A stretch of DNA of 64,000 nt from Perognathus longimembris pacificus (Eukaryota > Chordata > Mammalia > Rodentia > Heteromyidae), in the NCBI RefSeq assembly GCF_023159225.1, contig NW_025958713.1:78120-142119 (forward strand), in the 5' to 3' direction. Below are positions 1 through 9,453 of the stretch, in pieces. A program made the translations under genes and the position numbers. Position 1 is the stretch's first letter. Each line of letters opens with the position of its first letter. Below the pieces are notes generated by a model. It saw only the letters and a program-made list of their open reading frames with translations. It had not been told where the DNA came from and ran no database searches.

Positions 1-622
1 GTGAAATACACTGGTTCCTTCCCGATATCTTTGCCCTGAAGAACATTCTGGAAATTCTCCACGTCTGCCTCACTCAGCGTGCGCCTTCGGCCTGCAAATG
101 CACGACCACAAAGGGAAATGGACGCCCATTAGACTCCATGGAATTTCACCTGATGCCACCGGGGGCCTCCCCAGGGGAGTAGGGGGGAGGGAGACGTCAC
201 CAACCCAGTGCGAGGACAGAGTAGGTGTTGTAGCTGGAACTTTGGTAGGTGTAGCCCAGGAGCAGTTTACTGTCGCCCACGTCCAGAACTTGTAGAATAT
301 TCGCTGGAGGAACTGAGGAGGGAGGGAGACCCCTCCACCATTTGCAGCAAAGATGGGGAAAGCTTCCTTGGGATTCCAGAATCCCTAGTGGCAGGGTCAG
401 GCCCTTGGCCTATAGGTTACTGAACCTATCAGCCAAGTGCCTGGGCCCTGGGCTTCCTGTGCCTGCCCTCCCTCCACCTGACCTATGCGGGTCTCGGCAC
501 CTAAGAAGTTTCCAAGGGAATAGACGGCCTGGAGCCACACTGGGGGACTCACAATGAACTTGTAGATGCCCCCGTGTTGCTTTTCCAGCACCGTGCACAG
601 GTGGTTACAGTACCCCATGTAC
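1..622 (-). CDS. Partial lipocalin-like gene, three exon-like segments
   Basis: Three minus-strand segments read as coding with splice-like edges. Exon A is 622-553 (AG before it, GTGAGT after it) and contains CTVLEKQHGGIYKF. Exon B is 303-205 and contains LLLGYTYQSSSYNTYSVLAL. Exon C is 91-1 (TTTGCAG before it) and contains GRRRTLSEADVENFQNVLQG, running off the window. The B-to-C phases join cleanly at LAL-GRRR. The order and sizes (70 and 99 bp, then more than 91 bp) and the pattern 'short hydrophobic strand, L-GR..LS....F' resemble exons 3 to 5 of the lipocalin family, which are small secreted carriers of hydrophobic ligands. Odd points: the A-to-B phase does not fit, and the B donor (GTTGGT) is weak, so this may be a decayed copy. 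The member is not identified. It is family-level inference only. Confidence 0.4.
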
Positions 623-800
623 CTGGCAGAATAGAGAGTGCAAGGAGCTGGTGGTGGTCAGCTCGGCCTGTGCCCCTCTGTACTGCCTGTGTCCCAAACT
701 ATCAAGGTAGGGGTGTGGGTGGTGTCTAATGGACACCATCTTGTCATCGTTTTGGAAAATCCAGGAAAAGAAATTCACTACCCAACCTCACTTCATGGCG

Positions 801-935
801 TTGGTGGATGGCTGGGTGGATGGATGGATGGATAGCTGGGTGGGTGGGTGGGTGATTGGTGGAGTAATTGGTGGGTGGATGGGTGGGTGGGTGGAAGGAT
901 GAATGGGTGGGTGGATGGGTGTTGGGGTCTGAACA
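801..935. repeat. Tetranucleotide simple repeat (TGGA/TGGG)
   Basis: Interrupted runs of TGGA and TGGG on the plus strand. The antisense reading gives a long proline/histidine/threonine open frame that is only a consequence of the repeat. Confidence 0.9.
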
Positions 936-1095
936 ACCCCTTTCTCCCCCCACGGGGAGAATGGTAACCACAAACTCTATGAAAGAGCACTCAGCCTGGC
1001 CCTCCACCAGCGGAAGGCCAAAGGCGTGCTCACATAGGCAAGCGCTAAGTTGAGGAAAGGTTGCTGAAGCCTCCCCTCCCCCCGATCCCCCCACA

Positions 1096-1419
1096 TGTTA
1101 CCAAGGGCTGAGGCAAAAAGGAAGGCATCAGGGACACGCTGCGGTGGTGGGAAGCGTCTCCAAGACTTTAATATGGAAAGGCACTTATATAGAAGTAATG
1201 GCGGGAAAGAAAGGGGGCTGGCCAAAGGGCCAGTCATAGGCTAGGGACCATGTCCCTCAAGTGACATCACGAAACTTCTTTTGTGGGCGGGACAACCCCA
1301 TCATGGTGGCACGCACGTGTTCACCTCCCAAGGGGGGGAGGCCAGAAGGTGGGAGGGACTTCCATTTTCCCAAGGCTGGTGGAAGGGCAGCCTTCCCAAG
1401 GCCATAATATTCCCCAACA
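1096..1419 (-). mobile_element. Solo LTR of an ERVK/IAP-like element
   Basis: Read on the minus strand, this 324-bp block starts TGTTGGGG and ends GGTAACA, giving a short TGTT...AACA terminal inverted repeat typical of an LTR. It holds a TATATAAG box near 1190 and an ATTAAA signal about 40 bp further on, so U3, R and U5 are in the right order. No internal retroviral sequence adjoins it, and I see no clear target duplication. It sits at the edge of the 17-bp satellite (1420 onward). Confidence 0.65.
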
Positions 1420-2320
1420 GGGGTAATGTCATAGTGAATGTGGAGTCACAATGTTGTGAAGCCACAGGTGACTGAGGTCATAAGAGATGTGAATTCATAA
1501 TGCAGGTGAAGTCCTAATAGAAACTGAGGTTACATTGGGGTAACAGTTTAGTTGATGTGATGTTATGTTACAGGGGTATATAGTGGTTGTGAGGATATAG
1601 TTTGTATGAGGTCATAATGGGTATGAGGTCCAAATCTGCATGATGACACACTGGGTGTGAGGTTACAATGGGCATTATATCCTACTGTGTGTGTATGATC
1701 CTCATATTTTTAAGGTCTAATGAGTATGAGATCACAATGAATATAAGGTCAAATCTTGTATAAGGTTCTTATTGGTGTGTGTCTTCACAAACAGTGGTGT
1801 GAGGATCTAATAAGTCTTCAGTGAATATGCTGTCACCATAGTTGTGAGGTCACAATGGCTGTCAGGCCCTAATGGTGTGTGTGAATCCACAGTGAGAATA
1901 AGATCCAAATAAGGCTGAGGTCAGTGGAGTTGTAGTCCTAATGGATATGGGATCACAATTAGTGAGATCAAATAAGCTTAGCTGTTACTGGCTGTGTGGT
2001 CACATGGGTATGAATTCAAAATGAATGTTAGATCCTAATTAGCATGTGATCCTAATGGGTATAAAGTAAAAATGTGTATGTTACTGATGAGAATTATGAA
2101 GCAACAATGCATGTGAGGTACTAATGGCTTTGAGATCACAGAGGGCATTAGTCCTAATGAGTGTGAGGTCCTAACTGGTGTGAGGTCACAATAAGTAGGT
2201 ATCTTAGTTCATAATGGGCATAAGGTTTCAGTGGATATGTGGTCCCAACAGGCTTGTGGTCATAACTGGTTTGAAGTGGCAATATGTGTGACAGTTTAAC
2301 AGTGGGTTCATGATGGAGCC
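1420..2320 (-). repeat. 17-bp satellite (inverted segment)
   Basis: Degenerate tandem units of about 17 bp of the form GTGAGGTCACAATGGGT alternating with GAGGTCCTAATGGGT. Read on the minus strand it follows 34936-35830 unit for unit, with the same irregular spacings and unusual words. It is therefore an inverted copy of that specific part of the large array, not just the same family. No gene is present. Confidence 0.85.
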
Positions 2321-2967
2321 TGCCGGCAGCGAAAAGGAATCATAATTCAGGGGGCAAGGACTAAAGAAGAAGAAAAATACAAGACAAGATACAAAAGACA
2401 AACAACAATTGATGGGGGTCGGGAGGTCTGCAGCTCAAGACTGTAACTAAAGACTGCAATCCCATTTATTCTTAACTTCCAGCTTATATGCAGTTTGGGA
2501 ACCAGGGAATGGCATAAGGTTACTTAAGTTCAAGAAAACAAAAAGGGGGCTGGGAATATGGCCTAGTGGCAAGAGTGCTTGCCTCCTACACATGAAGAAG
2601 CTCTCGGTTCGATTCCCCAGCACCACATACATGGAAAACGGCCAGAAGGGGCGCTGTGGCTCAGGTAGCAGAGTGCTAGCCTTGAGCGGGATGAAGCCAG
2701 GGATGGTGCTCAGGCCCTGAGTCCAAGGCCCAGGACTGGCCAAAAAAAAAAAAAAAAAGAAAACAAAAAGGCTTTGATATCATCAATACCAGGTGGCAGG
2801 AAAGACAAGATAAAATTGGTTAACATAAAACAGACACTTGTGGATATAGTAAATTATCTCTGATTAGTGCTCTTTCACTGTTTTTCAAGTAAGCCATGTC
2901 CTTGCATGTTCCTTGAGATAACAACGTAGCCAGATGACAGAATGAACTTTGCTGTCCCCTTCCTACA
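2321..2967 (-). mobile_element. ERV LTR (left arm), split by a SINE
   Basis: On the minus strand it runs from TGTAGGAAGG near 2967 to GCTGCCGGCA near 2321. It contains a TATA-like GCATATAAGC and AATAAA near the R region (about 2471). A SINE (2547-2756) is inserted within it. It is the counterpart of 46617-47261 and is related to the LTR at 53237-53690. It is the 3' LTR of the ERV remnant that follows on the minus strand. Confidence 0.75.
2547..2756 (+). mobile_element. IDL-Geo-like dimeric SINE
   Basis: The left half is ID/tRNA-Ala-like (GGGCTGGGAATATGGCCTAG) with a perfect RNA polymerase III B box (GGTTCGATTCC near 2607). The right half begins near GCTGTGGCTCAGGTAGCAG and ends CAGGCCCTGAGTCCAAGGCC, then CAGGACTGGCC and a poly-A tail. 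A 15-bp target duplication, AAGAAAACAAAAAGG, flanks it (2532-2546 and 2757-2771). The architecture matches my memory of IDL-Geo, a SINE restricted to geomyoid rodents. Confidence 0.85.
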
Positions 2968-5900
2968 CCGCCCCCCGCCACGTCTGTGTTTAAAGAAGCA
3001 AACCGCCTGTCTTAGGTTGGGTGGGACGCCTTGTCTGCCTTACCCTTCACCTGGATCTTCTTCAGAACAAAGCTGAAGGCCCAGTCATAGGTTAGTCAGA
3101 CCGGCACCCCCTCTTACCCGTCTCTGGCTTTAGTTCCTCTTGGGGGAAATTCATTTACTTGGAGCTTGATCTTATGAAACTTTCTGGCTAAACTCATAAA
3201 AGAGTTTTGCAATATACGTACAATGCAAGGAAGGCATAGGCATACCACCAGTAAAATTATCCCCAGGTTGAGCGATGTCATTAGTAGCCACTTAACATTA
3301 GTCAAAGAAGGGACATAGTGTTGAAATTGTTCAAACCATTAGTTTGCATTCTTTGCCACTTCAGTGTCCAGTGGTAGAGCTTGTTCTTGTCCGGCTATTT
3401 GCCTGTGGAGTTGAAAACGATCTAAAGACAAATTATTATGGTTCCAAATACCATTAAGATTTGCTACAACTTGTTCCCAAGGATAGCTTGACCCATTTTA
3501 TTTATGTAGGGTTACACAAACAAAGTCAAACTCAGCATGGCAGTTCACCCATTGCAAAGTTTGTAAATCATGAATTTGTTCTCCCAGAGACAACACAAAT
3601 TCATAAAATGCTTCTAATTTTTGTTTTACCTTATCATCAATCCTGCCTTGAAAGTGTAGGGCTTGCGTAGTTTTATGAGCAAGCTGATTAACATAGTGAG
3701 CTGTCTGCATACTTTGTGTTAAAGCCACAGTAGCTGCTGCAGCAGAGGCAGCCAAGGAAATGAAGGCGACAATGCCTGCAATCAATAGTCCTATAAATCA
3801 TCGAGGGCGCATGAGATCTTCCAAATTTTTTAACACTTGAATACCTGTTTCTTCATACCAAGCATCAGATATGTTTACGGGAAGCATAAAAAATGGAGGC
3901 TGCTGAATAACACTTATACAATCAGTAAGACCACTATGCAAGCAATTTGTAAAAGAACAGTTAGTACAAGTAACCTTGAAATACATGGCTCCTATAGAAA
4001 TATTAAAAGGTCCATACATAATGGCATAAGGAGGTGCTACACAACTGATAATATTTTTTTAAAAGGAAGAAGTGGGCCAGGAGATGTTATTTAGGGCAGC
4101 CACTAACATCCAGACATGGCGTTGAGGGTGTCCATTCATCCACCACAGACCTGGGTTGTTCTTGTTGGGAGATTGGCTCCCAACCAGTTCATCAGTTGAG
4201 AATTAGTTCCTGAAATATTGGTTATAAGAGGATGTTCATGTCTACACTTTATGTGGGTTCTCCCATGGATTCTACAATTTGAGAAAAATTGATGCAGTGA
4301 GGTATCATGAAGGACGATGTAGAATTAGCATGTTCAGGGAACCCAGTAAGAAATGAAGTCATTCATATATTATACACTTCATTGTTATCAGGAATCCAAA
4401 GTCGATGATATATGGATTGCATTGTAGCGCAGCCTGGAATATAGCTGTTGGAGTCAGTTGTAAAACATAAAGAGGTTCCAATGCCAGAAGCTGCAAAGTT
4501 TCCCATTTTAATGTATTGAACAAAAGGATCTGGAGCCGTACTGTATGCTGATCTTTTGACATGAATGAACACCTTAGCTCCTTCCCAAATCGCAGGGTGT
4601 ACAATCTGTGAATCTGGCATGTAAGCCCAGTGAGTCAGCGCTTGTACCATTCTGATAAGCTTCCAAAATCCCACACAATGCTCAGGTAGGCAGCGGGCGT
4701 TATTTTCATCCTGTGAAAAAACACAGACATATCCTCGACCCCATGTCAACATTGGTTCGGGTCCGTGCCAAGCACCTGATAAAGGGTCTTTCCACTTAAC
4801 TTGGGCAAAAGCTCTTTTTTCTCTCTTTTTCCAGAACCACTGTGCTACAGAAAAGATATTACAGTCCAAATTTTAAAAATTTAGTACAAATAAAGCGTGA
4901 GCAAAAATATTAACAGGACAGAAGGGGTATAATTCTCCCATTTAATTTAGTAATTTAGTGTTTAAACAAACCATTGGCCATGTAAGTTTTCCTGGAATTC
5001 CATTGGAAAAATGATATTATTTTGCCCATATTTTAGAACCACGTGGTCAGTTAGAAAGCAAAAAAAAACTTTTCAGCAAACAAAAATTTTCCCAGATTAT
5101 ATGGCGAGGAAATGGAGAAGCCACATTTTAAGAAACCAGATTAGCTCCAATGGGGAGCTGAAGTGATATGTTATGACCAGAGAAGGTCCAAGATATGGGA
5201 GACAGGACACAAACAGAACACAGACAGCGGGCTCACAGCAAGACACCTTCACTTTCCAGCATTTGACTTGCAAGGCACATTTGAATTGCAAGGTCACAGG
5301 GACAGAGTTCAGGGTGGGGGACAGGGTTACCAGGAGCTGGAGTCTCCAAGTCCCTGCTCAGCCTTCAGGAATTTGGCATGCCCATCACCTGGGGAATGGG
5401 TGGGCTTCCACCTCCAACCAATTCTATTGTTCACCATGTGCTCAATGCTAGAGAAAACTTAGGATTTAGCCAGCAACAAGGAGAATTTAACTGAATCTCC
5501 AAGCTTAACACACATCAATAACAAGAATAGAAAACCTTTCTTTGGGTCTTTTAAAGCAGATGCTAAGCCAATATTGGTGCCTTTGGAAGCTAGTACCAGC
5601 CCATCCTAAATCAAAAGCAGGCAGAATTTAGAAAGCGAGAAGCAGAAAAAGAGAGAGAGACAGAGAGAACTTTGTCTGCCGGAGCGCTCATAGAAGTCAG
5701 GTAAGTCCTGTAAAACATTACAAATTTGTAAGATTGGCCTCAAATTTGAGCAGATTGAAGATTGTGCCCCTCCCATGGAAAGTGGTTAGCGGAGCTCAGG
5801 AGTTAAATACCAAGTGTCCTCAGTATTACTCTGGTCAGCTGAAATGTAGGAGACAAGCAGCAATCAGGTCATCACTCCAGTTGCTGTGCCCCGGACTGAG

Positions 5901-6180
5901 CGGTGATCAATTACTCTCGGTGTGAGAGCAAATTTATAGATTTCAGTGGTGGATGGAAGTAGAGCGCTGGGTCAGGAGAAATTAACTCGGTATTAGCAAT
6001 TCCCTAGACTCATGTCCCTCCCCTCTGTGAGCGGGCTGCTCCAAGGAGAGCTGATTGAATTTAATCTGTTCATGTCTAGGATCCCAACAATCTCGGACAG
6101 GATTCCAAAGTGTAACCATTCCCACTGGGGTTTTTTTCAGGGCCATTTGTGTTATAATGTCCCCGACTCCTTTTTCCTAT
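2968..6180 (-). pseudogene. Defective betaretrovirus-like ERV, internal part (left arm)
   Basis: Read on the minus strand from high to low coordinates: a gag remnant (about 6180-6060), a non-coding block (about 6050-4985), the C-terminal end of integrase (WGRGYVCVF near 4730) and then env. The env remnant has surface-subunit pieces (4869-4363), a fragment at 4019-3798, a fusion-peptide/heptad region (3785-3498, with an Ala-rich stretch) and a membrane anchor near the C-terminus (3305-3114). Stops and frameshifts break env into at least four pieces. All of reverse transcriptase and most of integrase are absent. It is the duplicate of the right-arm ERV at 43400-46500 and is not expected to make protein. 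Confidence 0.8.
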
Positions 6181-6182
6181 TT

Positions 6183-6344
6183 TTTTGGTCACTCCTGGGG
6201 CTTAGACTCAGGGCCTGAGCACTGTCTCTCGCTTCTTTTTGCTCAAGGGTAGCACACTACCACTTGAATCACAGTGCCACTTCTATCCGTTTTCTCTATA
6301 TGTGGTGCTGAACTATTGAACCCAGGGCTTCATATAGAGGAGGT
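6183..6344 (-). mobile_element. IDL-Geo-like SINE, truncated
   Basis: Reverse complement of the SINE at 43202-43399. The Geo half and part of the ID half are present, and the element stops abruptly at 6344 where the inverted-repeat arm ends. The breakpoint of the inverted duplication therefore lies inside this SINE. Confidence 0.8.
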
Positions 6345-7440
6345 CCCATTCTGTGGACAGACGACGGAAGGAGCTAGATCCCATGCTCCTTGTTTCGGGG
6401 GACCTGGATCCAACGTCACCTCCCAGCAGATGAGAGGGTCCCCTCACAGGCAGGGATGCAACGCTTACTGATGCATTTCATTCCAGCCACACAGACTGGC
6501 TTTTATGCAGCAGAGCACCCGTTGCTACTGGGATGAGACCCAAGTTGTGCTGGGAAGAGGAGATGATGGCCTAGCTGCCAAAGGACTGTGGAAGGGCTGA
6601 GCTGGGTCCGGGGAGAGCCTGAGCCATGAGCCCCCGGGTGATTCAGAAGGAGCCCTGCCCTGCTTTGGATCAAGCGCTTTGATTCATGCTGTCTATCACC
6701 ACTGGGTCTCAGAACAAGCTGTCGCCCGCCTGGGCCCTGTTTCTAGCATGTGAGATGGACAGTGGGCTTGTGGGCTGGGGGTATCTCACTGGAACATCCT
6801 CATGAAGAGGGACAGGAGGCAGCGGCGGACACCACACAAGCAATCCGGGCAGCACGGGCTCAGATGCAGCCACTGCCTCCCTTCTGGGATCCATTCCCTC
6901 GTCAGTGCAAACAGGCCCCTGCTGCCCTCCCCTCCCAGACTCAGCCCTGCCTGAAGGGCTAGGGACAAGCAGTGCTCTCCAGCCGGAGTCTCTCCATGGA
7001 AGACCAGAGATATGGTCCAGATCAAAGACCTCACTATGATTCGGCAGCTAGGAGTCTTCAGTCTGGGAAGACTGCAGAGCTGAAGCAGGTTTGTATTGGA
7101 GCAAACAGAAACGACTGGGCTCTGAATCTTTGAGAATCTGAAAAAAAGCTCTAACAACAGGGCTCCGGTTCAGACTCAGGAGGAACCAACCATGCTGATG
7201 AACATGGTCTATGGCCTGAAGCCATGCTGGGCCCCTGACCCAGGCCTCCTCCAAGCCCACCATCCTTCCTTGGGGCCTGCAAGGGGGGAAGTGGCGAAAG
7301 CAACCCCATCAATACGTCCTTTTGCTGTCACTGGAAGTGGTGGCCACTGCCCAGTGCCTACCTCCCCCTCCTCTGGCCCAACCCCGGAGCACCCACCCAC
7401 AGGAGGAGGCCTGCCTGTGAGGAGACAGACAAACAGAAAG
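6345..7440. other. Unassigned unique sequence
   Basis: No gene or repeat recognised. A small plus-strand frame at 6996-7136 starts with a fair context (CTCTCCATGG) and contains a possible donor (AAGCAG/GTTTGT at about 7088). Without homology I do not call it an exon. Confidence 0.4.
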
Positions 7441-7650
7441 GATGCCGCCACCCATGCCTGTAACTGAAGCTACTCAGGAGGCTGAGAGCTGCGGACTGTG
7501 GTTCAAAGCCAGCCTGGGTAGTCTGTGAGACTCTTATCTCCAAAAAGAAGAGACAAATCAAAAGAAGAAGACATTGAAGAGACAACTAAAAAGCCAGAAG
7601 CAGATCTGTGGCTCAAATAGTAAAGCACTGGCCTTGAGCCAAAGGTTTTA
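7441..7650 (+). mobile_element. 7SL/B1-like SINE with a Geo-like tail
   Basis: Contains CTACTCAGGAGGCTGAGA and GGTTCAAAGCCAGCCTGGG, the Alu/B1-type core. After an A-rich spacer comes CTGTGGCTCAAATAGTAAAG with CTTGAGCC, which resembles the start of the Geo monomer. This composite is familiar from kangaroo-rat sequence, by recollection. It is a degenerate copy. Confidence 0.65.
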
Positions 7651-7654
7651 AGAT

Positions 7655-8065
7655 TCAGAAAGAAAATGAGAAGGATTTGAATAGTTTGTCTGAATGGATA
7701 CTTGCAGGGGAGGGGATTTGAAGATACTGAAGGTACTCCATGTCTTAGCCAGAGGATATTTGCTTCGATTGTTACAAAGTACAAGGGTTCCCAATATACT
7801 CTTCTGTTTAAATGACATTTCTGTGCTTTTCTGTATATGTTTAAAACAAGAAACAGGATGATGGTGAGTACTATCCGAGTCTTCCTTTCTCCTGATAACT
7901 TGTTTCTAGGTCTCTTGAATTCCCTGATTAAAGTGTGCATGTAACATTCATCTAAATTAATTCAAAAAGAGAATTTGGTTACTTAAAATGGTATCTTAAT
8001 AAATATTAAACTGTAACTTTTCTGTACATCAGTTTGATAATAAAAATTAAAAAAATAAATATTAA
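7655..8065 (+). other. AT-rich segment, possibly a LINE 3' end
   Basis: No reading frame of interest. The end CTGTACATCAGTTTGATAAT followed by an A-rich tail with AATAAA-type signals looks like the 3' end of a retroposed element, probably LINE-1. The assignment is weak. Confidence 0.3.
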
Positions 8066-8159
8066 GTAGCACTATCACTTTAATATATATGATAATAGTT
8101 CACTAAAGGGAAGTTATTTAATTAAGCATGTCCGGTAGTTAAAAAAACAACAAAAACTA

Positions 8160-8355
8160 CAAGAAGAACCCCATAGACTCTAATCCCAATTTACTTGAGC
8201 TGATCCAAACCTTTGGCAATGTAGCAGCATACAAAATAAATCCTCAGAAATCAATAGCTTTTCTATAAAACCTGGAAAGCAACTACTTTTGCAATTGCCT
8301 CAAAAAGCTTTTTATTCACATACCTAACAATTTTGCTATGTTGGATAGTGGAATA
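8160..8355 (+). pseudogene. LINE-1 ORF2 fragment
   Basis: The plus-strand frame reads LLELIQTFGNVAAYKINPQK, the segment just after the reverse-transcriptase active-site motif of LINE-1 ORF2. About 65 codons remain, with stops. Orientation is opposite to the larger LINE-1 at 14290-17215. Confidence 0.65.
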
Positions 8356-8640
8356 AGTTATCAGAGATTCCCTAAACAATGATCCAAACTCAAGAAGTGC
8401 CCACACATGACAGGATGGAGGACAATGCAGAACCACATTGGGGAATTACAACCCATCCACCCAGCCTGTGTACTACCACCCCGGAAGGAACAAGCCTGCA
8501 TCAGAACACACCCTAAGAGCAGGGGGTGGGAGGTCAGTGTCTGAGGGCCCACACCTGTGAGCCCAGCCTACAGGAGGCAGAGACAGCAGGTTCCCAAGCT
8601 CAAGGCCAAACTGGACTTCCCCTAAGACCCTGTATCTGAA
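8355..8640 (+). repeat. Diverged direct repeat upstream of the elongin-A-like gene
   Basis: Shares an ordered series of words with 13140-13390: GACTCCCTAAACAATGA-like, AGCCTGCA..GAACACACCCTA and GGCCCACACCTGTG..CTCAGCCT. Both copies are in the same orientation on either side of the gene. The source element is not identified. Confidence 0.6.
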
Positions 8641-9200
8641 ACCCAGCAAGCAAACAAATCTGTTCCCCAGAAGGCCAGCAGGCCCACAACCCCTCAAAGG
8701 AACCAGAGAAGGGAAGGAAAGGGAAGAATAATGCACACGCCTGTATAAACATACAGACATGTAATATATGTGTGCAAACATAAATATTGATTTATATATG
8801 TGTATACTTAGATATATGTGCGCATGTGTGTATATATATACATGCATACACGGAGGAGAAATGGTCCCCAGCCCTGGAGTTTGGGGAGTAAATACAAAAG
8901 TGTGCCTAGGGCTATGGGGAGAGGAGGAAATGAAGGGCCAGAGAGGGAGGATATGGTCCTCAGGTTGAGGGTTGGTGGAGAGGGCCATTGCACCGAGGCT
9001 GGGACCCCAGGTCAAGGGAAGGGTGAGGGCTATCTGGACCCAGGAGGTCGGGACAAGAAGGGCAGAGCAGGCAGAGGGCCGTGGAGTTGGGGGGAGGGCC
9101 CTGTGGAAGGCATGGCATGTGCTCAGAACCCCTGGCAGGACCCGAGGGCACGGAGGGCATGTGCCGTGGGGAGGGGCTTAGAGGCGGAGCTGTCAGGAGG
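8641..9200. other. Upstream region of the elongin-A-like gene, with TA/TG microsatellite
   Basis: A (TA)/(TG)-rich microsatellite lies at about 8746-8860. From about 8900 the sequence becomes G-rich and purine-rich up to the TATA box at 9219. Antisense and overlapping open frames here have no recognisable products. Confidence 0.6.
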
Positions 9201-9218
9201 GAGGGTCAGGCAGAGGCC

Positions 9219-9226
9219 TATATAAG
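9219..9226 (+). promoter_or_regulatory. TATA box of the elongin-A-like gene
   Basis: TATATAAG in a GC-rich setting predicts a start of transcription near 9250. The first ATG downstream on the plus strand is the one at 9454, so promoter and start codon agree. The leader would be about 200 nt. Confidence 0.6.
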
Positions 9227-9453
9227 GCGGGAAGCTGGCCGGCCGGATTGCTTTGGAAGGCGACCACGGCAGGAAGCAGAGGAAGAGGAGGAAGCGGGGG
9301 CCAGCCTCGCAGTAGCAACAGACCAACCGACCAATCAACCGACCGACCGACCAGAGGAGGAGTGTCCAGAGCACAGCGAGTGACATACAGCACCCAGGAA
9401 GCCAGGTGAGCGGCCCGCGCATCTCTGCGGACGTGGACGGTGTGGGCATCGGG

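Larger units (their letters stand above)
2020..6344. repeat. Left arm of a 4.3-kb inverted repeat
   Basis: The reverse complement of this segment is nearly identical to 43238-47563 over its whole length. Both arms include 17-bp satellite, an LTR carrying a SINE, a decayed env, a non-coding block, a gag remnant and part of a second SINE. Homology stops sharply at 2020 (inside satellite) and at 6344 (inside a SINE). The arms are of equal length within a base or so and are separated by about 36.9 kb. Confidence 0.9.

Noticed and set aside
961..1047. Plus-strand frame beginning GENGNHKLYERAL, superficially like a lipocalin exon 2
   Set aside because: Opposite strand to the other lipocalin-like exons and no good splice sites; probably coincidence.
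744..1094. His/Pro/Thr-rich minus-strand frame
   Set aside because: Antisense of the TGGA/TGGG simple repeat and LTR edge.
9406..9453. GTG at 9406 as start of the elongin-A-like frame
   Set aside because: Nuclear genes rarely start at GTG, and here the GTG is part of a CAG/GTGAG word. The ATG at 9454 is the first ATG after the TATA box and in a strong context.
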